From Setaria digitata (Eukaryota; Nematoda; Chromadorea; Rhabditida; Setariidae), in assembly GCA_003640385.1 (NCBI GenBank), contig RCAB01000120.1:86604-150603 (forward strand): a stretch of DNA of 64,000 nt, given 5' to 3'. The position numbers and the translations under genes are program-made. The notes under the pieces are model-generated. The model was not told where the DNA came from and ran no database searches. It saw nothing but the letters and a program-made list of their open reading frames with translations. Below are positions 25,343 to 43,259 of the stretch, piece by piece. Numbering within the stretch: the first letter of the stretch is position 1; every line of letters starts with the position of its first letter.

Positions 25343-27711
25343 AGATAAGGGTTAATTATGAATTTTTTTTATAATTTTCTCTTTCCCAATGTTCCGTCCA
25401 AGCGTAATTGTCATCAATTTTTCAAGATTAGTTGTCATACAAATTTTCTGCTGTAAGTAGTAAGATCTGTTTTTACCTTCAAAATTGCAGTTTCATCAGA
25501 ATTAAAATCCATAGATTTCGAACAGTTTTGAATAAATTTTAGATTGCTAACATTTCAAGATCTTAATCTACATTAATTGTATCAGTTGCAGTCAATGAAT
25601 ATTTTCAAAAACTTCGAGTAATAGGTGTGTTATTTAGAGTATCTCGGATTTACTGCAATCAAATCCTTAACTTTCTTATTGATCATATGGATGCATTCTG
25701 AGCTGCAATTGCTGCCGATGACTTCATTTCAATGAGAAGTTCTGTGGTATTAATACTCAACGTTGGAATGCCTCTGATAATGTGATCACAAGATTATGGA
25801 AATTATTATTACCACTTTTTTTTTTTTTTGAATTCCGAAGTAAATTTTTCTTACATGTTTTGTTCTTGAATGACTACTGGTCTTTAGTTGTTACCTGTTT
25901 GGATATCTTTTATTTCAGGGCTTTCTTGTACTCCTTATATTAATGTGAGCAGAAGGAAGCAAGTTCAGAATGAGTTTTCAGATCGACTAACGTTTTTTTT
26001 TTTTTTTTTTTTTCATGCTTCGACTGTGTATTTTTGTGGATTGGTGCTGTAATCGTCAAAAATTTTTTCCGCATCGATTACTTTCTTGGAAGCGAAAAGA
26101 TGGAGAAAAGCTGCGGTAGGACCACCATGTTGCTGCCCCGAATTCCATAAGGGTAGATAATTACTGGTATTTAGCTTGTTGTATTGCGGTGAATCACACA
26201 TCTTGGTAGCGATAAAGTAGACTATGATATTCTTGTTAGAATTTTATATTAGAAACGGTATCTTGGTATTTTCGTATCTTGCTTGTTATGCTTTATTAGG
26301 ATCTTGTGCACGGATTTTTTAGATATAGACTGGATGTTCAATTAGTCTGTTGTACTCAGTTGCTCAGAGATATAAATCTTACGAGGAGATTCTGCAGTAG
26401 TGGTACTGGTACTGATTGTTTATTCGTAAAAGTTTGTATAAAAGTCCAGTAAAATTCCTTTTCGCGATTGAGTTGTGGGTCTGTGCACTGCCTATGCCAA
26501 ATGGACTTCCATAATTTGTTAGATCTGGAGCTGTATGTATTATCATTATTTTACATTCAGTATATCAAGATCAGTTTCTGGAAACTCATTGCGGATGCAT
26601 TTTCATGGTGATACAATAGCAGTACTGAATTTGGTGTCAATAGGAATTGGTAAACAATAACTGGGATTTTAAGAACTCCTTGGTTTGTTATTAGCGGATG
26701 TCAAATGAAACTCGTCTATGTTAACCTGTCACTCTTCTTTTTTCTGTTTGTATTTTGAAGGTATGAGCTGACTTGCCCTGCTTTCCTTTCGGGTATTACT
26801 AAATTCAGTATTGCAGTTATCACATTTACTACGATAACGTATAAGACAGATCAAAGAACCATTGCCTGTATTTCCTTATCAAGTCGTTCTTAATTGCTGG
26901 TGTTTTTTAAGTTCTTGAGAAATTTCTTCTATTCCTTATGAGGCTTATGCAAATAAGTTCTGCTGGTAGAAGGAAAGGGTTAATTTTCTTTAACAAGTAT
27001 AATATTTGTAAAGAAGCAGACAAGGTACGGTTTTTTTTAAGGCTAGAATTTTGTTTTGATGAGACAGTGGTTTTTATAAGTAGACGGGTAGTGGCTAGTA
27101 GTCAGTGTAATTGAGTCGCTGTCACTCATTTCTAGCTCTCTCAATTGTCCGGCGTATGTGCATATATTGTTACGTGAGCTGCGCTACTGTTCGCAGAAAT
27201 AACTAAATATATATCTGACAGTACAGTTTGAATTATATCCTTCACAAAGGCGGCAGCGCAGCTGGTGTTAGGAATTTTTATTATTGCACAGACTTCCATT
27301 AGAACGGAAGAAAAGAGATCTTCAAAAGGTTACAAAATAGAAGCTGATTTGTTCTGTTAGTTGAATCCATCTGCGTATAGTGCTCATTATTTATGCTTTA
27401 ATAAAAACATTCGATGCCTATCCTCTCCCTTCCTCATTTTGAAGAGAATAACAAAAAGAAAAAAAGATTAGATTGGATTTTTGGAAGAAGCTGGTGGCGA
27501 TAAGTAAATCCTGAATGCCTGGTATGGCGCAGATCTTAGATCGTAGCACTACGGAAAAGGGTTTGCTTTTTTTCTCGTTCTTTGCGGACATATATTGATT
27601 CGATGGTCATTGCGATGTACATTATCTTTCGTTAAAGCGACATTCCTGCGGACGGCTGCATGTTTTTTTTTTTTCTTGCTTATTGTTCAGGTGCGACCAT
27701 TCATCTTGCAG
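25343..27711. other. Intergenic region before egl-4
   Basis: Apart from the short poly(A)-linked open frame at 26013-26201, I see only AT-rich sequence with T runs. The last few hundred bases probably contain promoter or leader sequence of the first egl-4 exon, whose ATG follows an acceptor directly. Confidence 0.5.
26013..26201 (-). pseudogene. Retroposed fragment: 62-codon open frame ending in a poly(A) run
   Basis: On the minus strand an ATG-started frame of 62 codons (beginning MCDSPQYNKLNT, with LPLWNSGQQHGGPTAAFLHL inside) runs straight into 21 uninterrupted A residues (25993-26013 on the plus strand). The stop TGA is formed where the frame meets the tail. An abrupt poly(A) run at the end of an intronless, balanced-composition open frame is typical of a reverse-transcribed mRNA fragment. 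I do not recognise the parent gene. It could alternatively be a small real gene beside a homopolymer. Confidence 0.45.
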
Positions 27712-30700
27712 ATGAGCAATTCGGCGGCCGCAAGGCCTACATCCGGTGGAACTGGTATCCGAAGTTTTTTCTCAAAGCTACGTAAACCATCCGACCTGCA
27801 AATACCACCGGCTCAGGTAAATACTTTGTTTTTACGCCAGTTCTGTATTTATAATTAGGTAAAATGAAGGAGGATTTTACTTTCTTTCCGTTTAGCTAAA
27901 TCGCCACTGTTACCACTTGATGCCATTTTTCCAACACTCTATCTTATAAGTGTAATCAAAAGGTAAGGGAGGCATGGATATGAGGGATGAATAATATACC
28001 ATACTTTCAATGCTAAACTGATACAAGAAAATTTAAGTCAATTTTTACCGTATACAGCCAACGATGCTTGGCCTCAAATTACTTGAATTCGTGATGTTAG
28101 GGCAACATGGTACTCCTCATAACAAACAGCGTGAAAATTTTGGCGCATTATGTTGGAGGAAAGTGTGTCCTTCCGAAGTATATTTTATTCGCAATGCTGT
28201 AAAGATTAATTCAAATCGGCATAAAATTTCAGAAACTTACTTCCACGGCTGTCTGTTGTCTTTTGCATTTCCTTTATGATTAATTAATTTCCCTTCTCTT
28301 TGTTACGCGCTGGTGATTTCTCTCCCAGTTTCTGTGAGCTGATGAATCTTTTATCTTAGAGTAAAGTGGAAGAAAAGCGTGGGTTTTTATACTAGTCCTT
28401 TTATACACCGCATCGTCTAAATGCTTTTTTTTTTGTTTGCTTCCAAATTTGGAAAACTTTTAGCATTCCAATTAGTAGTAATAATTTAACATGCTTCTTT
28501 GTCTTCCAGTTCTGGTGAACAGTATCTTAAAATTCGATTCACTAGGTTTCGCAGATTTTAAAGTTCCTTTTCCTGTGGAATTTTGCATCTGCTGGGTCTC
28601 GCATTTCTAGAAAATAGCGGAAAAATGTTTTTGATGCATTTGTTGTGTGAACAGGCGATATAATAAGGCGATGCATTGCTTGCTTTTTGCCATAATTCAC
28701 CTACTGGACGACTTCCTTGTTGTTGAGAAGCTTTGTTATTACGATCTTCCTTAATTGACGTTTTCGGAAATTGTTATTATCAGCTGAATTGCTGACTGTT
28801 TGTTACTGAGTTCTTTTTTTTTTGTAATGCATTTTTTTTCAGTTTTCTTTACTCAGGAATTCTTCAATAAACAATCTTGTTTTTAAGCACTTTGTGACCA
28901 GGAGAAACTTCTGATACACACATTGGCTCTTAAGCCGTTAAAAATTGTGGGGTCCATCTTTCATTGACTTTGACATCTTTCTTGTCCCATTTTGTATTTA
29001 ATAGATCAAGCTGACGTTTGTAATGAGTCGTTGTGTTCTGTCTTTTCACTGTTTGAAAAGTGTAACGTTCAGAAAGTAGTTGCTCTGGTACTTAATGTTT
29101 TTTTAGTGGAAATGAAATTGAGACAGCGAATAACTTCCCATCAGCTTACTGAAATAAACTTTTTGTGCTTGTATACGTGATATTTTTCTTTTTTTGCAGG
29201 CCACACTTCCTAATGTTGAGACTACTTTGTTCCCTTAGCTGAAGTATCGTTACGTGTGTCTACCATTTTCTGTTTTCGATTTCAACATATTTTTTTTTAA
29301 TCAAGTTCAAAATTTTTCTGATTTTGGTAGATTGCCTCATAATCTTCAAGCTGTCCTGTTTTAAATCAGCTGGATTCGCCAGTTTTTATTTTTTTTTTTT
29401 TTTTTTTTTTGAAGTATTGCGGTTATCAGTAATTTTTTCTTTGGTATCACTTGCCTTATATTTTCTGGTAATCCGCGAAGTCATTGTATTTCATCATTGC
29501 ATCTTTATTCTGTGATTTTTAGTCAGTAAAAATCAAAATCAACTTAGCACATTTACTATTCATATTGCATAACTGCAAAGTCATTGTTTGCGAGTACTAA
29601 TTTATTTGTGCACTTTCGTACTGGTGTGGCAGGATGCCTACACTTTGTTTTCTTGTATCGGTTACAATGAAAAACTGAAATTCATCGGAGTTTATGTGAG
29701 AAACCAAAAAGGAGAACAATCAACAGAGAATAGATTCCTTGAGAATGGTTAAATGAGATTGCAGGAAAGAACTGAAAGAATACAAGCGATATATTTAATT
29801 TGTTTTGTGAGTAGTACGCTTTCTTTTTTATTGGCTTTTTTACAAAAAGAGTTGCCTAAATTTGACGCTAAGACACCGTATATTACCCATGTTAATCGTT
29901 TACATTTAGGTAGTGTCCTCCTGATTTTGTTTATCAGTCATATTATTGGAATTAAAAAATTGTTTGAGTTGAAGAGTAGTTGGTGTGGCCGTTGTTTATG
30001 CATTTTATACAATCATTGTATAGTGCTTTTTGTTTCGGACATTTTGCAATTCGAGTACGTGGTGTGGACAGCAGATAGCACCACAAGGAGACATGGAAGG
30101 AGATGAGAGGACGAAAAAGAACAAAACTTGGTTAAAGTATGTTAGTGGTATTTCACCAGGGAGCAGTGACTTACAACTCATATGCTTTTGTGGAGTGTTC
30201 TAAAATTTACCGTACTGTACTGAGGTGTTTTTGAGCAGTGAGGAGTGTTCGAGGGCAGAAATTAAAGGTTAGGAAGAAGATGCTTTTGTCGGTGTAGCAA
30301 TGGTTACTTAACACTGATGAATGATGACAGAATGTTTCATTATAAACGATCCTGAGCCTTCTTCCAGATTGCATTTTGTCCTCTCTACCGCTCTACGGAA
30401 ACAAGCGTTCCGTTTTCTGCGATCCATTGCCCATGGAACGTGACTCTAGCTTGGCTTCGCTTGGCTAATCGGCTATTCCATTCCGAAATGAGTATACTTG
30501 CAGATGCATATCTACTTGTGTGTGTGTGTGTATGCGTGTGTGTCTGTGTGTGTTGTCTGGTTGGTTTGTGCGAGTGCAGTGTGATGGAAAAACGGAGAAG
30601 TTGGCGTGCTCTCGCCATCGCTGGAAGCTTCGGAACGCTGCACTCAGCTCGTTCATTGCTGTTTGATGCTGTTGCCACTGCAGTCACTTCGCAGAAACGT

Positions 30701-33700
30701 CTCCGTTACTGTTGTGGTTTTTGTGAGCGTTTCTCAAGCTCGTTTGCACTTGTGATGTGCTGCTGGGTTTGCTTGCAACGTGTACGTATGCCATTAGCGT
30801 GATCCGAGACAAACATCTACTTCCATTTCCGGCTTGTTTCGAACCGAATTCTTCCATTGCCGCTTAATCGTCTCCTTACTGCGTGTAATTCGTGTCCTTA
30901 CTATGCTACAACATTCGGCTCCATTTCTTCAGGTGCTCAATTACTTTTTCACACGGCCCGCTCCAATTTCTTTCATTGTCTGCCATAGATTTCAGTTGAA
31001 TTAACTTAACATGCAACGTTACAAGACAAAACATCACTCTCATTGTCATTAGACGTACACGGGATGTCACGTGATTTTATTTAACGTATGATTCAGAAAA
31101 CTAGTGACAGTGTGGGTAACAACATATATCCTTGATGGCAAAATTAGAAAAAAAAAAAAAAAAAAACGGCTCTTTCGAATTTGTTTGTCTATGCTTCATA
31201 GCTGTTGATCTATGGAATTTCTTATTGAATTAGAAATCTCTTAACTACTAACACTCTACGAGAATAATTGCTTTTAACCTTTTTCTTTTTTTTTTGCAAA
31301 TTGGAAAACGATAAATTTCGACACATTTCCATATCATGTACAGTTGTTATATACGACACACTTTCTAAGTGTGATTCATCACTTCCCATTTCAGTTTTAA
31401 CAATTCTCAGGCAGGGGGTAGGTGTGACATGTAGGTTCCGTATTATTGGCCTTTTTCTTTAAATCTTACTGCTAGAATCGAACTTCTGCAACGAAGAAAT
31501 GTGATTGGTCTAGTTATTTTGCAAGAGATGGAACGGACGGTTACGCTGTCTTATAGAATCGAACGTCGTAGCAGACTGTGTGTTGTTGAACGTGGGAATA
31601 GATGTCTGTTTGTTTCAATTATTTAATGACTAATCGGTGACTGATAATTAATATTATTGCTTTCTATGGCTTACCATAGCTTCTATTTTATAAGCGAATC
31701 TATCGTGGATTAACTCGCATCGCATTGACTAAACTGTAAAAATTAAACAGTGTGGTCAAAGAAAACTTTGCCGTTCGTGTTTGTCTATTTTTTTCGTATT
31801 GAAATTCTGCTTGACATATTTTAGCTAGACTTCTGTTTAGTTCTTTGAAGCATTCAGGGGAATTAAATAGTTGAATAAAGTTTTATGTACTCTTCAGTTT
31901 TTATGAGCAGTAAAGTATAGTTTTTTCTTTTCATCAGGTCGTTAAATTGCTTGAATTAAACTTGGTTTTTGATCACCAGAATGGGTAATTAATGAAAAGG
32001 ATGATTGTGTGAACAGCTGGGAGAAGTTAGTTGAAAAGAGGCGATGCTGTTAGGATTTTCTTATCATTTCTCGTTAATATTCATCATTCATTACTAACAG
32101 AACGTGTGAGGTAATCATAAAAATAATTTGGATAGGATCAGTGTACTATGATTTCTTTCAATTTCTTTGTTCATTTATCATCTGTAGGAAGTGATACTTT
32201 GCGTTTATGTAATTAGCAGAACAGTGGTTGAAATTTTTTTTTTTTTTGTCGTAATGCTCTCAAGCTTGGTGTGTAGAGCTTGATAGTTTATTGTATTTGA
32301 AATATGAATGGAATGATTGCATTTTTTTTTTATTGCAGTAGCAAAGTAAACATAAACGGAGTAAAATCAAGTGATTATAAAATCATATAAGGGATCAAGC
32401 TATTTTATAATTTGTTACTTTTTAGGTACAAGTAGGCACAAGGACATATGATGCCAATGAAATTCAGAAGCTTATTCCTCAACTGGAGGAAACTATTGAG
32501 AAAAAAGAGCGGCAAATCCGACAGCAACAAAGTACTGTAGAAACACAGCTGAAGAGGATAAACGAATTAGAAAAAGAAGTGAGGACACTGCAGGTATGCT
32601 TGAATGCTGAAAGGTTGATTAGTTTTTTTTTAAACGTATAAAATTGCCTATACACAAGAAGGTTGTAGATTTCGTAAAGTAATTCTTTGGACTTACCATT
32701 TATGGGAATTTACTGCAACAGATCAAATTATTTCAGGTCATGATGGCTTAAGTTTGCTTTTTCTCCTGACTGATAGATTTTTAACTATTTTCAGTCTGAA
32801 TGTGATAAACTTCGTTCCGTGCTTGATCAAAAAGCACAATCGGTAGCAGCAATGAGCAGTACTCAAAAGGTTTGTTTGCCTGTATAATAGTAATCAAAAT
32901 ATTTTTATAATGTGACATCTGTTCAATTTTCTTTTTTTTGAATATAATGAATTACTTACTTACAGGCTTCGTGGGGTACTGAAGAACTGCGAACGGAGTT
33001 ACAACAGAAAGCGGTTTTACCGACTGCCGATGATGGTGTGCGCTCCAAGAAAATGGCAGTATCTGCAGAGCCAGCTAACTTGGACACGCAGAAAGCTACT
33101 TTGCAGCATCATCCGAAATCTGCAGGGTTCGTTGCTCACGCTCATTTTGCATTTGATTGCTTTTGTCAAACACAGAAATACTTTCTGACTCAAGTAATTG
33201 CAAAAAGTGGTCCACAGGTTTGTATGAAGTACAAAGAAGCAAAGCTTCAAAATGAAAATTAATGTGTAACGACTATGTATGTGGTTGAAAACTTAGCGCT
33301 AGACCACAGACCAAAATTGCCATCGTTAATAGTTGTAATTCAGAAATAACATTAACTTGTACGACCTTTTGATTGACGTTATTATGATGAGGCAAGAAAT
33401 TGCCGTAAGAACGGTATAACTGATAAAAGAAAAATATGTAACTGGTTTTAATATGAGTAACCGAACATTAGGGACAAAAAGTGATGATTCAGTTCTTAAG
33501 TTGATTATTTTGGATGGTACTGATGAAGCACAAGTTCCGCTTATTGAGACGCTACGGTTGTGTTTAATAAGATTTTAATTCAGCTCAAAACAGCTTATTC
33601 GGGATGCAGTCCAGAAAAATGATTTCCTTCGGCAGCTTGCCAAGGAACAAGTTATCGAACTGGTAGAGTGCATGTATGAAATGCGTGCTCGTGCAGGGCA

Positions 33701-36700
33701 ATGGGTTATACAGGAGGGTGAGCCTGGAGATCGACTGTTTGTTGTTGCAGGTTTGGTTCCGGTTTCTTCTATTTTTTTTTTAAACTAGGCAGCATTTTTT
33801 TATCGAAGTAATTGGCGGTAAAATTCATTCTTATAATTACTGCTTATTAAATGAAGACAAAGTGAATACAGAGAAAAGTTCTCTTTACTAATTTGAAATA
33901 CCATTTCAGAGGGACAGCTTCAGGTATCACGTGAAGGTGCTGTGTTGGGGAAATTGGGCGCTGGAGTTGTTATGGGTGAACTCGCCATTCTTTATAACTG
34001 TGTTAGGTAAGTTGTTTCATATATCTTGGGTCTTTGCAGTCGCTGTCAAGGATCTGTCTCCTTGCAGATTCTAGTATATTTTCTGCAAGGATGTCGAGAC
34101 ATAGCAGTTTCAGTTTAATTATTTCAATTTTTTTTTTAACGGTTATGGTTCTAAAGAGCTCAGTTTTCTTTGGTCTCAATTTTTCTGGATGCAGCATATT
34201 TCATGAGTTTTCCTTTCGGCAAAAAATTTGCTTGAGAGGTTTTCAGAACAGCATCTGTGCAAGCATTGTCGGATGTTCAGTTGTGGGTGTTGGATCGTTC
34301 TGTCTTCCAAATGATTACTATGCGTTTGGGTATGGAAAGACATGCACAATTAATGGCATTCCTTAGCAAAGTTTGTTTATGTTTATTGGTTTTAAAAGCA
34401 GAATAACATTACAGGTAAAATCTGATTCAGTGCCGTGGCTTAAGATCTTCAGTTTTTTATATTGAAAGTTTAGTTATAGTGTTATTATGTCTTTTATTGA
34501 GGTACTATTGCAGGTGTCGTTATTTGAAAATCTGTCGGAAGATCGAATATCAAAAATTGCTGATGTTTTGGACCAGGATTATTACTCCGGTGGGAATTAC
34601 ATTATTCGAGAAGGGGAGAAGGTTTGTTTTTCCAATTGCATGCAGAAGTTCGTAAAATTACCGTAGGATTTTGTGGCCGTCGTGGTGTTATAGCATTCTT
34701 ATTTGGTTTCTTTAAGGGTGACACATTTTTTATTCTTACGAATGGTCAAGTCCGTGTTACGCAGCAGATTGAAGATGAACCGGAACCTCGAGAAATACGT
34801 ATATTGAAGCAGGGTGATTTCTTTGGCGAAAAAGCTCTTCTTGGTGAGGAGGTACGGTTATTCAGTATTTTAAATTCGTTTACTTTTGCAGCACTTTTTC
34901 ATATGGTATGGGTTTTTGCAGGTAAGGACAGCAAGCGTCATCGCAATCAATCCAGGTGTAGAAGTTCTGACACTAGATAGAGAGTCATTTACAAAATTAA
35001 TTGGCGATCTTGAAGCCTTAAATCGAGACTACGGGGATTCGCAGAGGAGAGCCACTGTGTTAGTAAATATTTTGATGAATACCTTGACTTTTGCTCGGAT
35101 AGCATATATCGTTTAAGACATAAGATCATAAAAGCATTTTATTTCAGTGTTGTACCTGAGCCACCATCACCAAGGAAGACTGCTCAGGAAAAGGAATTCA
35201 CAGATTTGCAGCTAAGAAATCTGAAAAGAATTGCTACACTCGGTGTTGGCGGTTTTGGTCGGGTTGAATTGGTTAGTATTTTAAATAACAAAAATTCTTG
35301 AATGTCATCATTGTCCTTCGCTTTGAGTGTTTGTAATGTGAAAGAATATAAGTTCTGATGAGAGATGGAATCAGACAGCATATTTTAACTTGTTGCCAGT
35401 TCAGAAAAACTTGACACTTCTAGTGTTTTCCTTCATTATGTTGGAATTTGATTTCTTTGCTTAAGCGAGGCCGAAAATACGTCTCATCAGGCCTTCATAT
35501 TACCTGATCATTCAGATTTTCGTGCCTTACGGTATTTAACTTTATTCCGTGACACGTCACTAAATTAACTTGATTTGTAATGAATATTCAGGTGTGTATC
35601 AGCGGTGATAAAATGCGGACATTTGCACTGAAAGCACTGAAAAAGAAGCATATCGTAGATACAAGGCAACAAGAGCATATTTTTGCGGAGCGAAATATTA
35701 TGATGGAAACTCGTTCAGACTGGATTGTTAGGTAATTCAAAAGACATTATTGACTCATTTTAATGTCTCCAGCCAGCGTGAATACCGAAGTGCTTCATTT
35801 TCTCATTGTATGGATCGTAACCTGATACGATGATTCACTTGTCTCAGAATTATTTCCTCACTTATTTTTCAGGTTATATACAACATTTCGTGATGCAAAG
35901 TACGTTTATATGTTGATGGAAGTGTGTTTGGGCGGTGAGTTGTGGACTACGCTTCGAGATAGAGGACATTTCGATGATTACACCGCTCGATTTTACGTTG
36001 CCTGTGTTTTAGAAGCGCTTGAATATCTGCATAGAAAAAACATAGTGTACCGTGATTTGAAGCCAGAAAACTGCTTACTAAGCCAAACAGGATACCTCAA
36101 GCTTGTTAGCACCCTATGTATTATACGTAACATATTTTATTGGTTATTTTTTCTTTCCTTTTTCTTTTTTTCTTTATTAACAGAATTTGTCGATTGATTC
36201 GGACATTATTTTATACAGGTCGATTTCGGTTTCGCAAAAAAGTTAGCAAGTGGACGTAAAACATGGACTTTTTGCGGCACACCTGAATATGTTTCACCTG
36301 AAATTATCCTCAATAAAGGTCATGATCAGGCAGCTGATTACTGGGCATTGGGGATTTATATTTGTGAATTAATGCTTGGTCGTCCACCATTTCAGGTACA
36401 GTTTATTCTTGAGGAAATCAAGGTTTTAATTTTTTGTTTGGCAAATCAACAGTGAAAACATTCACATTAGAAAAGAAAATTTATTCGTTAAATTTTGAGA
36501 CACGAAATAAGGTGGCTAAATTTCTTACCACCTATACTGTTTTTTTAGGCAGCAGATCCTATGAAAACTTATACACTAATTTTAAAAGGCGTGGATGCCC
36601 TGGAGATACCAAATCGGCGAATTGGAAAAACAGCTACAGCACTTGTCAAGAAACTCTGCAAAGACAATCCTGGTGAGCGTCTTGGTTGTGGCAGTGGCGG

Positions 36701-37136
36701 TGTTGGTGACATCCGTAAACATAGGTTTGCATTTTTCTGTAACATAAATACTGCGATCAATGGAATTTCTGGTGGATTATGTAGATGGAATAAGTTGTAA
36801 TAATAAAGCCTGTGAAAATGATTAATTCTTCTCTTGTCCTAGTACTTGTGACTCTGCTTAACTGCTTCTTAGAAAAGCAGAGTTCTTTGTCAGTGAATTA
36901 GATACACGTTTCGGAAAAAAAATAACGAGTATTTTCGTGATTCCGAACAGAATATGTAAATGTTTTTTTTTAGGTGGTTTATGGGTTTCGATTGGGAAGG
37001 CCTGAGGTCGAGAACACTAAAAGCACCAATTGTACCGAAGGTGACTAGTCCATCGGATGTAACGAACTTTGATAGTTACCCACCAGAGCAAGATGTGCCT
37101 CCTGATGAATTTTCTGGTTGGGATGAAGGTTTCTGA
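27712..37136 (+). CDS. egl-4: cGMP-dependent protein kinase, EGL-4/PKG-I type
   Basis: Ser/Thr kinase activated by cGMP; in C. elegans EGL-4 controls sensory adaptation, body size, dauer entry and egg laying. Sixteen exons: 27712-27816, 32426-32593, 32795-32869, 32966-33126, 33584-33750, 33910-34006, 34247-34370, 34514-34621, 34717-34851, 34922-35058, 35148-35271, 35592-35731, 35873-36104, 36219-36395, 36549-36724, 36974-37136; 762 residues. Order: Ser/Ala-rich N-terminus, coiled-coil zipper (about 45-95), two cyclic-nucleotide domains with cassettes [15 protein letters not shown] and [15 protein letters not shown], then the kinase: glycine loop GVGGFG, lysine in [32 protein letters not shown], and an AGC tail ending GWDEGF. 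The ATG lies directly after an acceptor (TTGCAG), so a spliced leader or upstream non-coding exon is likely. Intron 1 is 4.6 kb and could hold alternative starts, as known for C. elegans egl-4. Donor choice at exon 10 (GTTAGT) is the least certain border. Confidence 0.95.
30516..30554. repeat. Interrupted (GT)n microsatellite in egl-4 intron 1
   Basis: Alternating GT with a few interruptions. It sits inside a locally GC-richer block (about 30340-30830) that contrasts with the AT-rich remainder of the 4.6-kb first intron. Confidence 0.85.
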
Positions 37137-39219
37137 ACTCGTCAGCTGGCCAAAATTCTCATGGTAAATATTTGTATGCATGAATTTATGGATTTGTGGA
37201 AGCAGATTTTTATTTTTATTTTTGAAAAGTGGAAGATGTATTAATGCTTGATATGTATTTTAATAATCATCTGTGTGTTAAACTCACATTTAAAACTATA
37301 CAATGCTATTATTACCTTATTTCCATTTAACCAAAATGTCGTCTCCCTCTGATAATGATTCCTAAGTCCTATCACTGTTTTTTTTTTTTTTGTGCATAGA
37401 TGGTTGATTCATTCAAGAATTTCAACCGTGCTTTCTTTTTATCATGAAATGAGACGTGAAAATGTAAAAAATGTAAAGTGGCTAAATCATTTATAGATTA
37501 TTTCCGTCGTCTTGATGCTACATTTTAAGTTGTTTCGCAGAGATATGCTTCCATTTCCCGTGTTTCAATTTTCTGATTTTTTTTTCCGGTTTGTAGGGTT
37601 TTAGTCAATAGTTATCGGATGTATTCATATATGCAGCAAGTACACGATCGTTCCAATCTGTGCGACATTATAGCTATCTTACTTGGTCACTGATTGCATC
37701 TAATGCTCAAATTCGGAAAGGAGTTAAAGTAGAAGGATGTTACCTTCACCTTTTTTGAGTATTGGATTTTGTGCTCTCTTTGCGAATTTTTTTGCTGTAG
37801 AATCCTTTGTTGATGTTCCACTTCATTTTTTGGATCGTATTATGTAAATTTGCCGTGATATGAGTGTTTCGTTTTATAGCGATAAACGGTCATGCAAACA
37901 CATTCGAATTTGGTATCTGTATTGATGTGCATTTGCTGCAAGTATTCATTTTTGTGTGAGGTAGGGAGTAATTTTCTCATAAGCAATGTAATTGCAGTGA
38001 AATTTCAAAATGTCGCATATACACAAGTTAGAAATTCCATATATATTCGTGAAATATATATAGCAATAGGAAGATCACGTTGCCTGTACCAACGAATGTC
38101 TTTCTTAAGTGGTATAATTAATTTCTTTTTTCCATAATTTTCAAGAAAGGCTGTATGAATCATCTTGATATTTCTGTTGTTCTGGATTTCACTTTATCCA
38201 GATTTAACTTAATGAAGTGTGGATAAAAAAGATGTGCCGGTAAAAAGCTTTTATAAGCGGGTTGTACGTTCCGGAATCGGAGCAGCTAATCCTTAGGGGG
38301 ATGAAGTTGACTTTGCCGTCCTTGGAGTTCATCTTGAGCAGAGAATTTTATAATTACATGGTATTCAGTCACTGGTAAGATCATAGGATGTAACTATATT
38401 CTTGTACTTAGTGGTTTCTATCTCATTCTTTGGCTACCATTACTGATGCGTTACTCTCGGTAAGGTCGTGGGGTTTTGAAACAGAATCTTAACAATAATT
38501 TCCGACAGTAGGTACATATTCTCAATCTATAAATCTAGGAATATTTGTTCCAAATAGAGAGTACCGATGGAGATATTTCAGGGATCTAACTGTGTCTTTA
38601 GGGAGTCGCTGAAGTGGTAGTCAGAAACGGAGACACCTAACTCAATCTGTTGACGAAGCATATCTACTTTTTTATTTTGTGGGAGATCGCTTACCATCAA
38701 TTAATTTTAAATTTCAAATTCTCGATGGGATGCAGACACGAGCAGGAAATAACGGTCGACACATGCTCCCTGCAGTACTTTTCATGGGATTGCAGAGAGC
38801 AGGCTATGCCGAGTGGGAAGTTGTGTTTTCTTTGTTTCAGGTGTGGCAATAACAGAGTGACTTATAAGGCTTGGGTGGAGTGGTAGTTTAATTGAGAACA
38901 GAGGGAGGTTCTTTTAGAGTTGCTGAAGAGCAGAGGTCGGAAGTGAAAATAAGGGACCGTGCTGCGTATTTTATGTCTTCAATTGAAGCATCAAATCTAA
39001 AGAGGGGGAGTTACTCACTTTTTGAAGTGCATAATTAAGTAGTAAAATCAGAGGCCAGCTTGATTTGTTTACTTCCTTTGTTATTTTTAAGCAGTGAAAC
39101 TCTGGAGATTTTTGTTCTGTATATTCACGTGCGAATACATCCGTTTTCGTATTCATTATATTTAATGTTTCTCATGAGGTGCTGTGTTTTAGCCCTGGTA
39201 AGTCGAACGGGATACCGAA
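37137..39219. other. Intergenic region between egl-4 and map-2
   Basis: It should contain the egl-4 3' untranslated region and the map-2 promoter. An acceptor-like TGTTTTAG at 39185-39192, 27 bp before the proposed map-2 ATG, could be a spliced-leader site. Short open frames such as 37892-38137 and 38650-38886 look random. Confidence 0.5.
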
Positions 39220-42803
<3,584 letters not shown>

Positions 42804-43259
42804 TTGTGGTTCGCTGCAAGATTTTGCCGATTCCTTCATGTTAACTTTTTCTTGATGAAGTAAATGACTCTTGTACTAAGCATAATACTTTTAAATACGT
42901 ACTTCGTGACGACTTAAATTCTTCCGCAGAATATTGGGTCGTTGTAATTCTGGATTTGTGGAAATGCTATATATCCGCACTGAGCAAACTCTTTTACGTT
43001 TGGTGGGTAATTTTCGGCGCACATAGTTTTATTTGTAAACCTACAAACCACATAATGCAGTGAACATACACACGCTGACGCTATCAAATGTTCTGGGGGC
43101 CTGAAGGCACATGTACATATACAGACAGCAAAAAAGCATGGAAGTGATTTTAATTAATAATAATTAGTCTTAAATACCCGTAAAGAAATAACATGTCTAA
43201 CGTCATGTTTTGAAATGACAGCAATGCACCGAAAAGAACCCATATTACATGCTAATACA
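42804..43259. other. Short intergenic region between convergent genes
   Basis: map-2 and the CCDC51-like gene converge here, so it should hold both 3' untranslated regions. I see no coding sequence. Confidence 0.6.

Noticed and set aside
30385..30802. Open frames on both strands across the GT repeat
   Set aside because: They exist because the repeat lacks stop codons; no conserved protein features.
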